Part shown: positions 1 through 5,594 of the stretch, piece by piece
Numbering within the stretch: position 1 is the first letter of the stretch
How the letters are laid out: every line of letters starts with the position of its first letter
Origin: an uncultured Bacteroidales bacterium
GTDB lineage: Bacteria > Bacteroidota > Bacteroidia > Bacteroidales > Bacteroidaceae
DNA length: 8,109 nt
Assembly (NCBI GenBank): GCA_902783615.1
Contig: CACZRQ010000033.1
Location: 1-8,109, forward strand
Reading direction: 5' to 3'
Notes under the pieces: generated by a model
The model's database searches: none
The model's input: the letters and a program-made list of their open reading frames with translations, nothing else
What the model was told of the DNA's origin: nothing
Position numbers and translations under genes: made by a program

Positions 1-24
1 CTTCAACCACTCGAGCATCTCTCC
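1..24 (-). tRNA. tRNA-Ser, 5' end only (runs off the left edge)
   Basis: Read on the minus strand from position 24 down to 1, the bases give an acceptor 5' strand GGAGAGA, then TG (positions 8-9 of a tRNA), then CTC of the D stem and a D loop containing GAGTGGTTGAA. This is the usual start of a bacterial serine tRNA (GGAGAGATG..CGAGTGGTTGAAG). The D-stem CTC would pair with a GAG beginning at the last visible base. The anticodon, long variable arm and 3' half lie outside the window, so the isoacceptor cannot be named. It lies downstream of tatD in the same orientation. Confidence 0.8.
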
Positions 25-189
25 TTCACGGCACCAATCTGAAATCGGGCTAAAATTACAAAAAATTTCTGAACCCACCATCTTTTCAGCAACAAATATG
101 TCTTTTTTTTTTGTCTTTTCTCGTTTTCACCCCTTTTTAGGGTAAAAAACGGGTCTTTTTTAATAAAAATTAAGGTTCAACTCTTGTTA
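25..189. other. AT-rich spacer between tatD and tRNA-Ser
   Basis: No coding potential is seen here. On the plus strand there is a run of ten T (103-112). An imperfect hairpin forms at 129-154: ACCC pairs with GGGT, then T5 with A5, with a C/C mismatch, and the plus-strand side is followed by CTTTTTT. A perfect AT-only inverted repeat TTAAT-AAAA-ATTAA lies at 160-173. On the minus strand, the direction of tatD, no GC-rich stem is followed by a T run, so I cannot name a canonical tatD terminator. For the tRNA, minus-strand TAATTTTA (58-51) differs from the TAnnTTTG box by one base, but no TTG lies at the expected distance, so its promoter stays uncertain. Confidence 0.45.
129..161 (+). terminator. 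possible terminator-like hairpin
   Basis: A129-C132 can pair with G151-T154 and T134-T138 with A145-A149, with one C/C mismatch and a short AGGGTA loop. CTTTTTT follows on the plus strand. It has intrinsic-terminator form only in the plus direction, yet no plus-strand gene is visible to its left. For the minus-strand tatD transcript it would be a 3' hairpin without a U tract. The stem is weak and the role is unproven. Confidence 0.25.
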
Positions 190-969
190 TCATGTCGCAA
201 ACATCCGCATGGCATTATCCGTTGTCTGGGCTGCCATCTCCTCGGGTAACCGACCCAAAACCTCTGCCACCTTCATCAAGGTATAGCAGATGTAGGAGCT
301 CTCATTTCTCTCCCCCCTATGAGGCACAGGTGTCAGATAGGGAGAATCGGTTTCCAACACAATCCGTTCGAACGGGATCTGAGGCAGCACTGCCGGAATA
401 GTCGATTTCTTGAAAGTGACTATTCCGTTCACGCCAATCATGAACCGTTCGAACTGCAACATCAGTTCCGCCTCCTCGGGGTCACCGGTAAAGCTATGGA
501 AGATTCCCCGCAGTTCAGTGTCCTTGTATGGAAGCAACACCTTATATATATATTGGATGGCTTTCCTACAATGCACCACGATGGGTAGGTTCAATTCCAA
601 CGCCCACCCTACCTGCCTGTCGAACACCTCGAGCTGTTGCTGCAGAAAGGTATCGTCCCAATAAAGGTCGATGCCTATTTCCCCCACAGCCACAAACTTC
701 TCGCGATGTACTTCCAAGCACTGGCGAACTTGCTGCAACGCTATTTCAAAGTTCTCGTTTACCGAGGTGGGATGCAGTCCCATCATCGGGAAACAATAAC
801 CGCTGTTATCTTCACAAACCTGTAACAACCTATCGATGGTTGTTTCATCTATATTGGGCATATAGATTCGGTTAACTCCCTCTTCTTTAGCCCGTTTCAA
901 CACTTCCGCACGGTCGGCATCAAACTCTTCGGTAAAGAGATGCGAATGGGTGTCGATCATTCGCAGCAT
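190..969 (-). CDS. tatD: TatD family metal-dependent hydrolase (nuclease)
   Basis: Cytoplasmic TIM-barrel metallohydrolase of the TatD/YcfH family; characterised members are Mg-dependent 3'-5' DNases linked to DNA repair and degradation. About 260 residues, normal for the family. Numbered from a GTG at 972, the metal ligands are present: HSH (H9, H11), E98 in VGEIGID, H134 in VVHCRKA, H159 in FHSFTGD and D209 in ETDSPYLTP, followed by the usual PHRGERNE segment. Start is ambiguous. GTG at 972, ATG at 969 and ATG at 960 are in frame. I chose 969 because its A is the last base of the upstream TGA (TGATG) and an AGGGAGG lies just before it (980-974). The 960 start gives the family-typical beginning MIDTHSH. 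Translationally coupled to the prenyl synthase; no shared biochemistry is known. The exact nucleic-acid substrate cannot be read from sequence. Confidence 0.93.
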   Translation of the reverse strand: MLRMIDTHSHLFTEEFDADRAEVLKRAKEEGVNRIYMPNIDETTIDRLLQVCEDNSGYCFPMMGLHPTSVNENFEIALQQVRQCLEVHREKFVAVGEIGIDLYWDDTFLQQQLEVFDRQVGWALELNLPIVVHCRKAIQYIYKVLLPYKDTELRGIFHSFTGDPEEAELMLQFERFMIGVNGIVTFKKSTIPAVLPQIPFERIVLETDSPYLTPVPHRGERNESSYICYTLMKVAEVLGRLPEEMAAQTTDNAMRMFAT

Positions 970-1943
970 CACGCCTCCCTATGCATCAGTTTATTCATCT
1001 CATCCACCAGCAGCTGCTTCTTCTCTTCAGGCACCTTCACCATATCGATGTTGGTTTCAGCCAGCAGTGTGTAGTGAGCAATTCTGTCCTCACAAAGCGA
1101 GCGTACATCAATCTCATCAAACAGAGCTGTCACGCTCTTTATTTTTTCCACAGGGTCGAAGTCTTTTGCTTCAAGCCATTTCTTCAGTTCCTTTACCTGC
1201 TCTTCATTACCGCGTCGCAGGGCCTGAATCAACAGATAGGTTTTCTTATTACTCAAGATGTCGGCACCAATCTTCTTGCCGAACGTTTTCTCATCGCCAT
1301 ACACATCCAGCAAGTCGTCTCTGAGCTGGAAGGCAATACCCACGTTTATTCCGAAGTCATATAAGAACTGGGTATCATCGTGTGGAGCCTCGGCCAAAAG
1401 GGCACCAATCTTCAGACTGGCAGCCAGCAGGACAGAGGTTTTCAGGCGAATCATCTCCAAATATTCATGTTCATACACGTCATTGCGTGTTTCAAATTCC
1501 ATATCGAGCTGCTGACCTTCGCAGATCTGCATGGCAGTCTCAGAAAAAACACGCATCACAGGGGGCACATAACTGCCACCCGAAACCGTCATCAACTTAT
1601 AGGCAATCATCAACATGGTATCACCAGACAAAAGAGCGGTATTTCTGCCCCATTTCTTGTGAACGGTGGGCTTGCCTCTACGCATGTCGGAATTATCCAT
1701 CAGGTCATCGTGCATCAGGGAATAGTTATGATACATCTCAATGCCTGCCGCCTGACTGAGAATCCTATCCACATCGTCATGATACAGATTGTAGGCCATC
1801 ATCATCAGAACGGGGCGGACACGCTTTCCACCCAGCGACATAGCATATTCAATTGGTTCATAAAGCCCTCTCGGGTTCTTTGCATAAGTTAATTTTGAGA
1901 TGTAATCATTGATTTTTTCCAGCAACTGGGAATCGGTAAACAT
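969..1943 (-). CDS. ispA: Polyprenyl diphosphate synthase (FPP/GGPP-type, trans)
   Basis: Cytoplasmic all-helical isoprenyl diphosphate synthase that condenses IPP with allylic diphosphates to give C15-C20 precursors for quinones, undecaprenyl phosphate and other isoprenoids. It has 324 residues, slightly longer than E. coli IspA. Visible motifs: GGKRVRP (38-44, diphosphate binding), first Asp-rich motif DDLMD (79-83) followed by RR at 88-89, GQQLD (143-147), KT (168-169), and second Asp-rich motif DDLLD (209-213). The first motif lacks the two-residue insertion of classical bacterial FPP synthases and has Tyr at -5 (Y74), resembling the archaeal GGPP type, so product length is open and the symbol denotes the family. 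Start is ATG at 1943 with no Shine-Dalgarno or recognisable TAnnTTTG promoter in the 40 bases before it. The 3' end overlaps tatD by one base. IspH, supplying its substrates, is encoded 1.7 kb away on the other strand. Confidence 0.92.
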   Translation of the reverse strand: MFTDSQLLEKINDYISKLTYAKNPRGLYEPIEYAMSLGGKRVRPVLMMMAYNLYHDDVDRILSQAAGIEMYHNYSLMHDDLMDNSDMRRGKPTVHKKWGRNTALLSGDTMLMIAYKLMTVSGGSYVPPVMRVFSETAMQICEGQQLDMEFETRNDVYEHEYLEMIRLKTSVLLAASLKIGALLAEAPHDDTQFLYDFGINVGIAFQLRDDLLDVYGDEKTFGKKIGADILSNKKTYLLIQALRRGNEEQVKELKKWLEAKDFDPVEKIKSVTALFDEIDVRSLCEDRIAHYTLLAETNIDMVKVPEEKKQLLVDEMNKLMHREA

Positions 1944-1981
1944 AATGGATAATGTAATTTTAAAATGGTTTCTTAATTTGT

Positions 1982-2015
1982 AAAAAAAAGGCTGCTACTG
2001 AAAGCAGCCTTTTTT
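1982..2015 (-). terminator. Rho-independent terminator of tonB
   Basis: GGCTGCT (1990-1996) and AGCAGCC (2003-2009) form a perfect 7-bp stem with a 6-base loop, extended by A-T pairs (A1984-1989 with T2010-2015). On the minus strand the stem is followed by eight T. It lies about 20 bases after the tonB stop, so it should end the tonB transcript before the prenyl synthase. The mirror T run also makes it work in the plus direction. Confidence 0.88.
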
Positions 2016-2034
2016 AATTTTCAACAGTCAATCA

Positions 2035-2736
2035 TTACTGCAGACGGAAATTCACAGGCACTGTATAGCGCACGCGTACTGGTTTACCACGCTGCATACC
2101 TGGTTTCCATTTAGGCATTGAGTTGATCACGCGGAGAGCCTCCTTGTCCAAGTATGGATCCACGCCACGTAATACCTGAGCGTCAACGATAGAACCGTCG
2201 CGGTTAACCACGAACTGAACGGTTACACGACCCTGAACGCCATTCTCTGCTGCGATAGCCGGGTATCTGATAGCACCACTCAGGTACTTCATCAAACCTG
2301 CCATACCGCCATCAGGATATTCTGGCATCTGTTCTACAACCTGGAAGATTTCCTGCTCTTCTGGTTCTTCCTCTTCTTCCTCCTGAACGGCTACTGGAGC
2401 GGTGTACTTGATTTCCACTGCCTGACCAGTTTCCTCAGAAGACTGGATAGTTGATTCCTGGATATCGGAATCATCGTCAACGATCGTCAATGTCTCAGCG
2501 ATTGACGGAGCCTCTGGAGGTGGAGCTGCCACCTGCTCGGGCTGTTCTGTGATAGGAATTTCAATTTCCTCTTCAAATACGGTCTCGACTACCTGATTGC
2601 TGGTGTCAATCTTTACATCGCGCTGCGTCCATTCGAAGCCGAGGAACAAGACTGTCATCACCAATACATAGCCAGCCAGCAGCCAAGTGGTTTTCTTGCC
2701 TTCAAGGTCTGCCTTCGGTGATTTTTTAATTTCCAT
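2035..2736 (-). CDS. tonB: TonB family protein (energy transducer)
   Basis: TonB passes energy from the proton-driven ExbB/ExbD complex to outer-membrane TonB-dependent transporters such as SusC-like receptors. The 233-residue protein has a short basic N terminus, one membrane segment at about 17-34 (signal anchor, in-out topology), a periplasmic spacer at about 40-130, and a C-terminal TonB domain at about 140-233. Domain landmarks are MPEYPDGG (137-144), IRYP (156-159), GVQGRVTVQF (166-175), the DGSI/VLRG strand-turn, MPKWKPG (207-213) and the terminal VPVNF strand. The spacer is acidic (E119-E124 all Glu, more Glu after) with one PPP (72-74), rather than the long Glu-Pro/Lys-Pro rod of enteric TonB. 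No ExbB or ExbD is in view. Bacteroidetes usually carry several paralogues, so its partners are unknown. It has its own promoter and terminator, so it looks monocistronic. Confidence 0.93.
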   Translation of the reverse strand: MEIKKSPKADLEGKKTTWLLAGYVLVMTVLFLGFEWTQRDVKIDTSNQVVETVFEEEIEIPITEQPEQVAAPPPEAPSIAETLTIVDDDSDIQESTIQSSEETGQAVEIKYTAPVAVQEEEEEEPEEQEIFQVVEQMPEYPDGGMAGLMKYLSGAIRYPAIAAENGVQGRVTVQFVVNRDGSIVDAQVLRGVDPYLDKEALRVINSMPKWKPGMQRGKPVRVRYTVPVNFRLQ

Positions 2737-2784
2737 AAATACTATTATTTAAAAATTAATGGTGTTTTCTGCTTTATCACGATG

Positions 2785-2813
2785 CAAATATAATGAAGTT
2801 TTTTTACATACAA
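2785..2813 (-). promoter_or_regulatory. tonB promoter (Bacteroidetes sigma-ABfr type)
   Basis: On the minus strand TTG (2813-2811) is followed after 18 bases by TATATTTG (2792-2785), a perfect TAnnTTTG, then CA. Transcription should start near 2778, giving an untranslated leader of about 40 AT-rich bases before the ATG at 2736. It is arranged back to back with the cmk promoter. Confidence 0.75.
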
Positions 2814-2832
2814 GTCTTTTGAGTACTTTTTT

Positions 2833-2863
2833 TTGTTAAATCAGCGCAGATTTGCTACCTTTA
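2833..2863 (+). promoter_or_regulatory. cmk promoter (Bacteroidetes sigma-ABfr type)
   Basis: TTG at 2833-2835 is followed after 20 bases by TACCTTTA (2856-2863), which matches TAnnTTTG except for the last base. A start near 2870 gives a leader of about 20 bases to the ATG at 2892. Its upstream element lies only 19 bp from that of the divergent tonB promoter. Confidence 0.65.
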
Positions 2864-2891
2864 CACCCTGTAAACAACAAATAGTTCTATT

Positions 2892-3581
2892 ATGAGAAAA
2901 ATTACGATAGCCATTGATGGCTTTTCTTCATGTGGCAAAAGTACCATGGCGAAGGACCTGGCCAAAAGAATAGGATATGTGTATGTGGATAGTGGTGCGA
3001 TGTATCGTGCCGTGACATTGTATGCCATGGAGCATGGATGCTTCAACGGTGAGCAGCTGGATGTAGAGAAACTGCGCAGCAAGATGGGTGACATACACAT
3101 CTCTTTCCTGTTTAATCCCGAGACTGGCAAACCCGACACCTATTTAAATAATATAAAGGTGGAAGACCGCATCCGTACCATGGAGGTGTCTGAAAGGGTG
3201 AGCATCGTGGCTGCACTGGATTTCGTGCGTTCAGAGATGGTGGCACAACAGCAGGCATTTGGCAAAGAAAAGGGCGTAGTGATGGATGGACGTGATATTG
3301 GTACCACCGTATTTCCTGATGCTGAACTGAAGATTTTCCTAACGGCTTCGCCGGAGATACGTGCCCAACGCAGGTATGACGAGCTGAAAGCGAAAGGACA
3401 GGAAGCGAGCTTCGATGAAATTTTAGAGAATGTAAAGGAGCGCGATTACCTCGACCAACATCGTGAGGTAAGTCCGTTGGTACAGGCAGAAGATGCTATC
3501 TTACTGGACAACAGTCATCTGACTATTGAAGAGCAGAATGATTGGTTGATGAATGAATATTTAAAGAGAATTGAAGATTAA
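2892..3581 (+). CDS. cmk: Cytidylate kinase (CMP/dCMP kinase)
   Basis: Cytoplasmic P-loop kinase that phosphorylates CMP and dCMP with ATP, feeding CTP and dCTP pools. The 229 residues match the usual bacterial length (about 220-230). The P-loop GFSSCGKST is at 10-18 (K16), the conserved DSGAMYRA at 33-40, the MDGRDIGTTVFPDA signature at 121-134, and the R-rich lid RAQRRYDEL at about 137-145 followed by ERDYLDQHREVSPL (163-176) and LLDNS (184-188). These are the Cmk CMP-binding and lid elements. The start is the ATG at 2892, just behind a recognisable promoter. ispH follows after 65 bases with no terminator, so the two are probably co-transcribed; I recall cmk-ispH as a common Bacteroidales gene order but cannot verify that here. 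Confidence 0.96.
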   Translation: MRKITIAIDGFSSCGKSTMAKDLAKRIGYVYVDSGAMYRAVTLYAMEHGCFNGEQLDVEKLRSKMGDIHISFLFNPETGKPDTYLNNIKVEDRIRTMEVSERVSIVAALDFVRSEMVAQQQAFGKEKGVVMDGRDIGTTVFPDAELKIFLTASPEIRAQRRYDELKAKGQEASFDEILENVKERDYLDQHREVSPLVQAEDAILLDNSHLTIEEQNDWLMNEYLKRIED

Positions 3582-3587
3582 CATACT

Positions 3588-3635
3588 CCCCCACCCTAAC
3601 GGGCACCTTCTCTACTTAGAGGAGTTGTTTGGGGG
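3588..3635. repeat. Imperfect palindrome in the cmk-ispH spacer
   Basis: Outer arms CCCCCA (3588-3593) and TGGGGG (3630-3635) are exact inverted copies. Inside, CTTCTCT (3607-3613) pairs with AGAGGAG (3618-3624) around an ACTT loop with one G-U pair, and AAC (3598-3600) can pair with GTT (3627-3629). It fills most of the 65-base gap, is GC-rich compared with other spacers here, and has no T run, so it is not a standard terminator. It could be a worn REP/MITE-like palindrome or an mRNA-processing or attenuation hairpin. Nothing else in the window repeats it. Confidence 0.5.
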
Positions 3636-3646
3636 CAGCTTATGTC

Positions 3647-4510
3647 ATGAAAATTGAGATTGACAACGGATCGGGATTCTGCCACGGTGTGGTTACCGCC
3701 ATTCATAAGGCAGAGGAGGAATTGGCAAAGGGTGGTGTGCTCTATTGCTTGGGGGACATTGTGCACAACAGTAGAGAAGTGGAGAGGCTCAGTGAGATGG
3801 GCTTGGTTACCATCGACCATGGACAGTTCAACCAGCTACACAATGCCAAGGTATTGTTACGTGCTCATGGTGAACCGCCCTCGACTTACGAAACAGCTCG
3901 CCAGAACAACATCGAAATCATCGATGCCACCTGCCCTGTGGTGCTTAAGCTGCAGCAACGCATCCACAATGCCTACAATGCCAAGACTGAGCCCGACGTG
4001 CAGATTGTGATTTTCGGCAAGAACGGTCATGCCGAGGTGTTAGGACTGGTGGGACAAACCCAGGGTGAAGCCATCGTGATAGAAAGCTTGGAAGAAGTGA
4101 AGAAGTTGGATATGACAAAGAGCATTCGTTTATACTCACAAACCACCAAGTCGCTTGACGAGTTCCGAAAGATTGTGGAGTACATCCGTCAGCACATCTC
4201 ACCCAAGGCTACTTTCGAGTATTACGACACCATCTGCCGACAAGTTGCCAACCGCATCCCCAATATCCGACAGTTTGCAGCAGCCCACGACCTGGTATTT
4301 TTCGTGAGCGGCAAGAAAAGCTCCAACGGCAAGATTCTATTCCACGAATGTTTGTCGGTCAATCCCAATACCTATTTTATTGACAGTGTGCATGAGATAG
4401 ACTGGGACTTGCTGCAAGGAGTGCAATCGGTGGGCATCTGCGGTGCCACATCCACCCCAAAATGGCTGATGGAATCCATTCAAGAGGCCATCTTACAAAA
4501 AATCGAATGA
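3647..4510 (+). CDS. ispH: 4-hydroxy-3-methylbut-2-enyl diphosphate reductase (IspH/LytB)
   Basis: Iron-sulfur enzyme of the MEP pathway that reductively dehydrates HMBPP to IPP and DMAPP. It has 287 residues (E. coli 316, with extra C-terminal length). The three cluster cysteines are C12 (GSGFCHGV), C96 (DATCPVV) and C187 (DTICRQVANR). Substrate-binding residues are visible: H40 (DIVHN), H74 (RAHGEPP), H118 and catalytic E120 (GHAEV), T156-T157, S215-S216-N217 (KSSNGK) and S269 (GATSTP). C12, C96 and S269 fall at the same numbers as in E. coli. Start is ATG at 3647, giving MKIEIDNGSGFCHG. A further in-frame TTG at 3629 lies inside the spacer palindrome and would add a non-family MGAAYV, so I rejected it. 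It lies downstream of cmk, and pfkA follows 102 bases later with its own promoter. Oxygen-sensitive chemistry fits an anaerobe. Confidence 0.96.
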   Translation: MKIEIDNGSGFCHGVVTAIHKAEEELAKGGVLYCLGDIVHNSREVERLSEMGLVTIDHGQFNQLHNAKVLLRAHGEPPSTYETARQNNIEIIDATCPVVLKLQQRIHNAYNAKTEPDVQIVIFGKNGHAEVLGLVGQTQGEAIVIESLEEVKKLDMTKSIRLYSQTTKSLDEFRKIVEYIRQHISPKATFEYYDTICRQVANRIPNIRQFAAAHDLVFFVSGKKSSNGKILFHECLSVNPNTYFIDSVHEIDWDLLQGVQSVGICGATSTPKWLMESIQEAILQKIE

Positions 4511-4522
4511 TTTTAGGAAAAG

Positions 4523-4562
4523 GAGCATAAAAACAACGAGCTGATTCTTTGCTTTTGTGCTC
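4523..4562. repeat. Inverted repeat over the pfkA promoter
   Basis: GAGCATAAAA (4523-4532) and TTTTGTGCTC (4553-4562) are inverted copies over 10 bases with one G-T pair, separated by 20 bases. The repeat covers the TTTG at 4548-4551 and half the promoter spacer, 13 bases after the ispH stop. No T run follows, so a simple terminator is unlikely. An operator or a 3' hairpin of the cmk-ispH message are both possible. Confidence 0.4.
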
Positions 4563-4579
4563 GCTATATCGTATCTTTG
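4549..4579 (+). promoter_or_regulatory. pfkA promoter (Bacteroidetes sigma-ABfr type)
   Basis: TTG at 4549-4551, a 20-base spacer, then TATCTTTG at 4572-4579 followed by CA, a full match to the TTG-N20-TAnnTTTG pattern. A start near 4586 leaves a leader of about 27 AT-rich bases with no Shine-Dalgarno before the ATG at 4613. It should drive pfkA and the downstream helicase. Confidence 0.82.
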
Positions 4580-4612
4580 CAAAGAAAATTAACAATTTAA
4601 CATCATAGAGAT

Positions 4613-5593
4613 ATGGCAGAAATCAAATGTATCGGTATCTTGACGTCAGGAGGCGACGCCCCTGGTATGAATGCAGCCATCCGTGCGGTTACCCGTTGTG
4701 CCATTTATCACGGACTGAGAGTCAAAGGTATCTATAGAGGTTACAAGGGCTTGGTAACAGGCGAAATCGTAGAGTTCAAGAGTCAGAACGTAAGTAATAT
4801 CATCCAGCTGGGTGGTACCATCCTGAAGACTGCCCGCTGTCAGGAGTTCCGAACTCCAGAAGGGCGTCAGATTGCCTATGAGAACATGAAGAAAGAAGGC
4901 ATTGATGCCTTGATAGTAATCGGTGGTGACGGCTCACTTACTGGTGCGTTGCAGTTTGCCAAGGAGTTTGACGTGCCTTGCATTGGTCTGCCAGGTACCA
5001 TCGACAATGACTTATACGGCACCGACTCAACCATCGGTTATGACACTGCCCTGAACACCATTTTGGAATGTGTTGATAAGATTCGCGACACTGCTACCAG
5101 CCACGAGCGTCTGTTCTTCGTGGAAGTGATGGGACGAGATGCTGGTTTCCTGGCTTTAAACAGTGCCATTGCTGCAGGTTGCGAAGCTGCCATCATTCCC
5201 GAGTTTGCTACTGAGGTTGACCAGTTGGAAGAATTCATCAAGAATGGTTTCCGCAAATCTAAGAATAGTAGTATCGTTATTGTGGCCGAGAGCGAGCTCA
5301 CTGGTGGTGCTATGCATTATGCAGAACGCGTAAAGAACGAGTATCCACAATACGATGTACGTGTTACTATCTTAGGTCACTTGCAACGTGGCGGTAGTCC
5401 TACGGCACACGACCGTATCCTCGCCAGTCGTTTGGGTGCTGCTGCTATCGATGCCTTGATGGAAGGTCAGCGCAATGTGATGTGTGGTTTGAAGAACGAC
5501 CAGGTGGTATATGTACCTTTCAGTCGTGCCATCAAGTTCGACAAGACCATCGACCGTCAGTTGGTAGATGTATTGAAGACCCTCTCTATCTGA
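4613..5593 (+). CDS. pfkA: ATP-dependent 6-phosphofructokinase
   Basis: Cytoplasmic glycolytic enzyme converting fructose 6-phosphate and ATP to fructose 1,6-bisphosphate. It has 326 residues, close to the 320 of E. coli PfkA. Motifs: SGGDAPGMN (12-20), R24 and R28 (E. coli R21/R25), GGDGS (104-108), PGTIDND (127-133) with catalytic D131, MGR (173-175), and GHLQRGGSPTAHDR (255-268). The Gly after GGD and the Gly in PGTIDND (not PKTIDND) indicate ATP rather than pyrophosphate as phosphoryl donor. Aligned by eye with E. coli, effector-site R54 corresponds to S57, so ADP/PEP control may differ. The start is ATG at 4613 behind a strong promoter. The stop lies 1 base before the next gene's ATG, implying a two-gene operon. 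Bacteroidales often also have PPi-dependent enzymes elsewhere. Confidence 0.96.
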   Translation: MAEIKCIGILTSGGDAPGMNAAIRAVTRCAIYHGLRVKGIYRGYKGLVTGEIVEFKSQNVSNIIQLGGTILKTARCQEFRTPEGRQIAYENMKKEGIDALIVIGGDGSLTGALQFAKEFDVPCIGLPGTIDNDLYGTDSTIGYDTALNTILECVDKIRDTATSHERLFFVEVMGRDAGFLALNSAIAAGCEAAIIPEFATEVDQLEEFIKNGFRKSKNSSIVIVAESELTGGAMHYAERVKNEYPQYDVRVTILGHLQRGGSPTAHDRILASRLGAAAIDALMEGQRNVMCGLKNDQVVYVPFSRAIKFDKTIDRQLVDVLKTLSI

Positions 5594-5594
5594 C

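Noticed and set aside
103..112. T10 run as the tatD terminator
   Set aside because: It is a T run on the plus strand, but tatD is read on the minus strand where it is an A run.
1380..1892. Long plus-strand open frame (170 codons) opposite the prenyl synthase
   Set aside because: It lies wholly antisense to a gene with complete catalytic motifs, shows no domain or promoter, and is a shadow of codon bias.
2861..3139. Minus-strand open frame overlapping the start of cmk
   Set aside because: It is antisense to the conserved P-loop region of cmk and has no recognisable family features.
3588..3635. cmk terminator
   Set aside because: The palindrome has no following T run and ispH has no own promoter after it, so read-through is more likely.
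3629..3646. TTG start extending ispH by six codons
   Set aside because: The added MGAAYV is encoded within the spacer palindrome and is absent from the family; the ATG at 3647 gives the usual N terminus with C12 in place.
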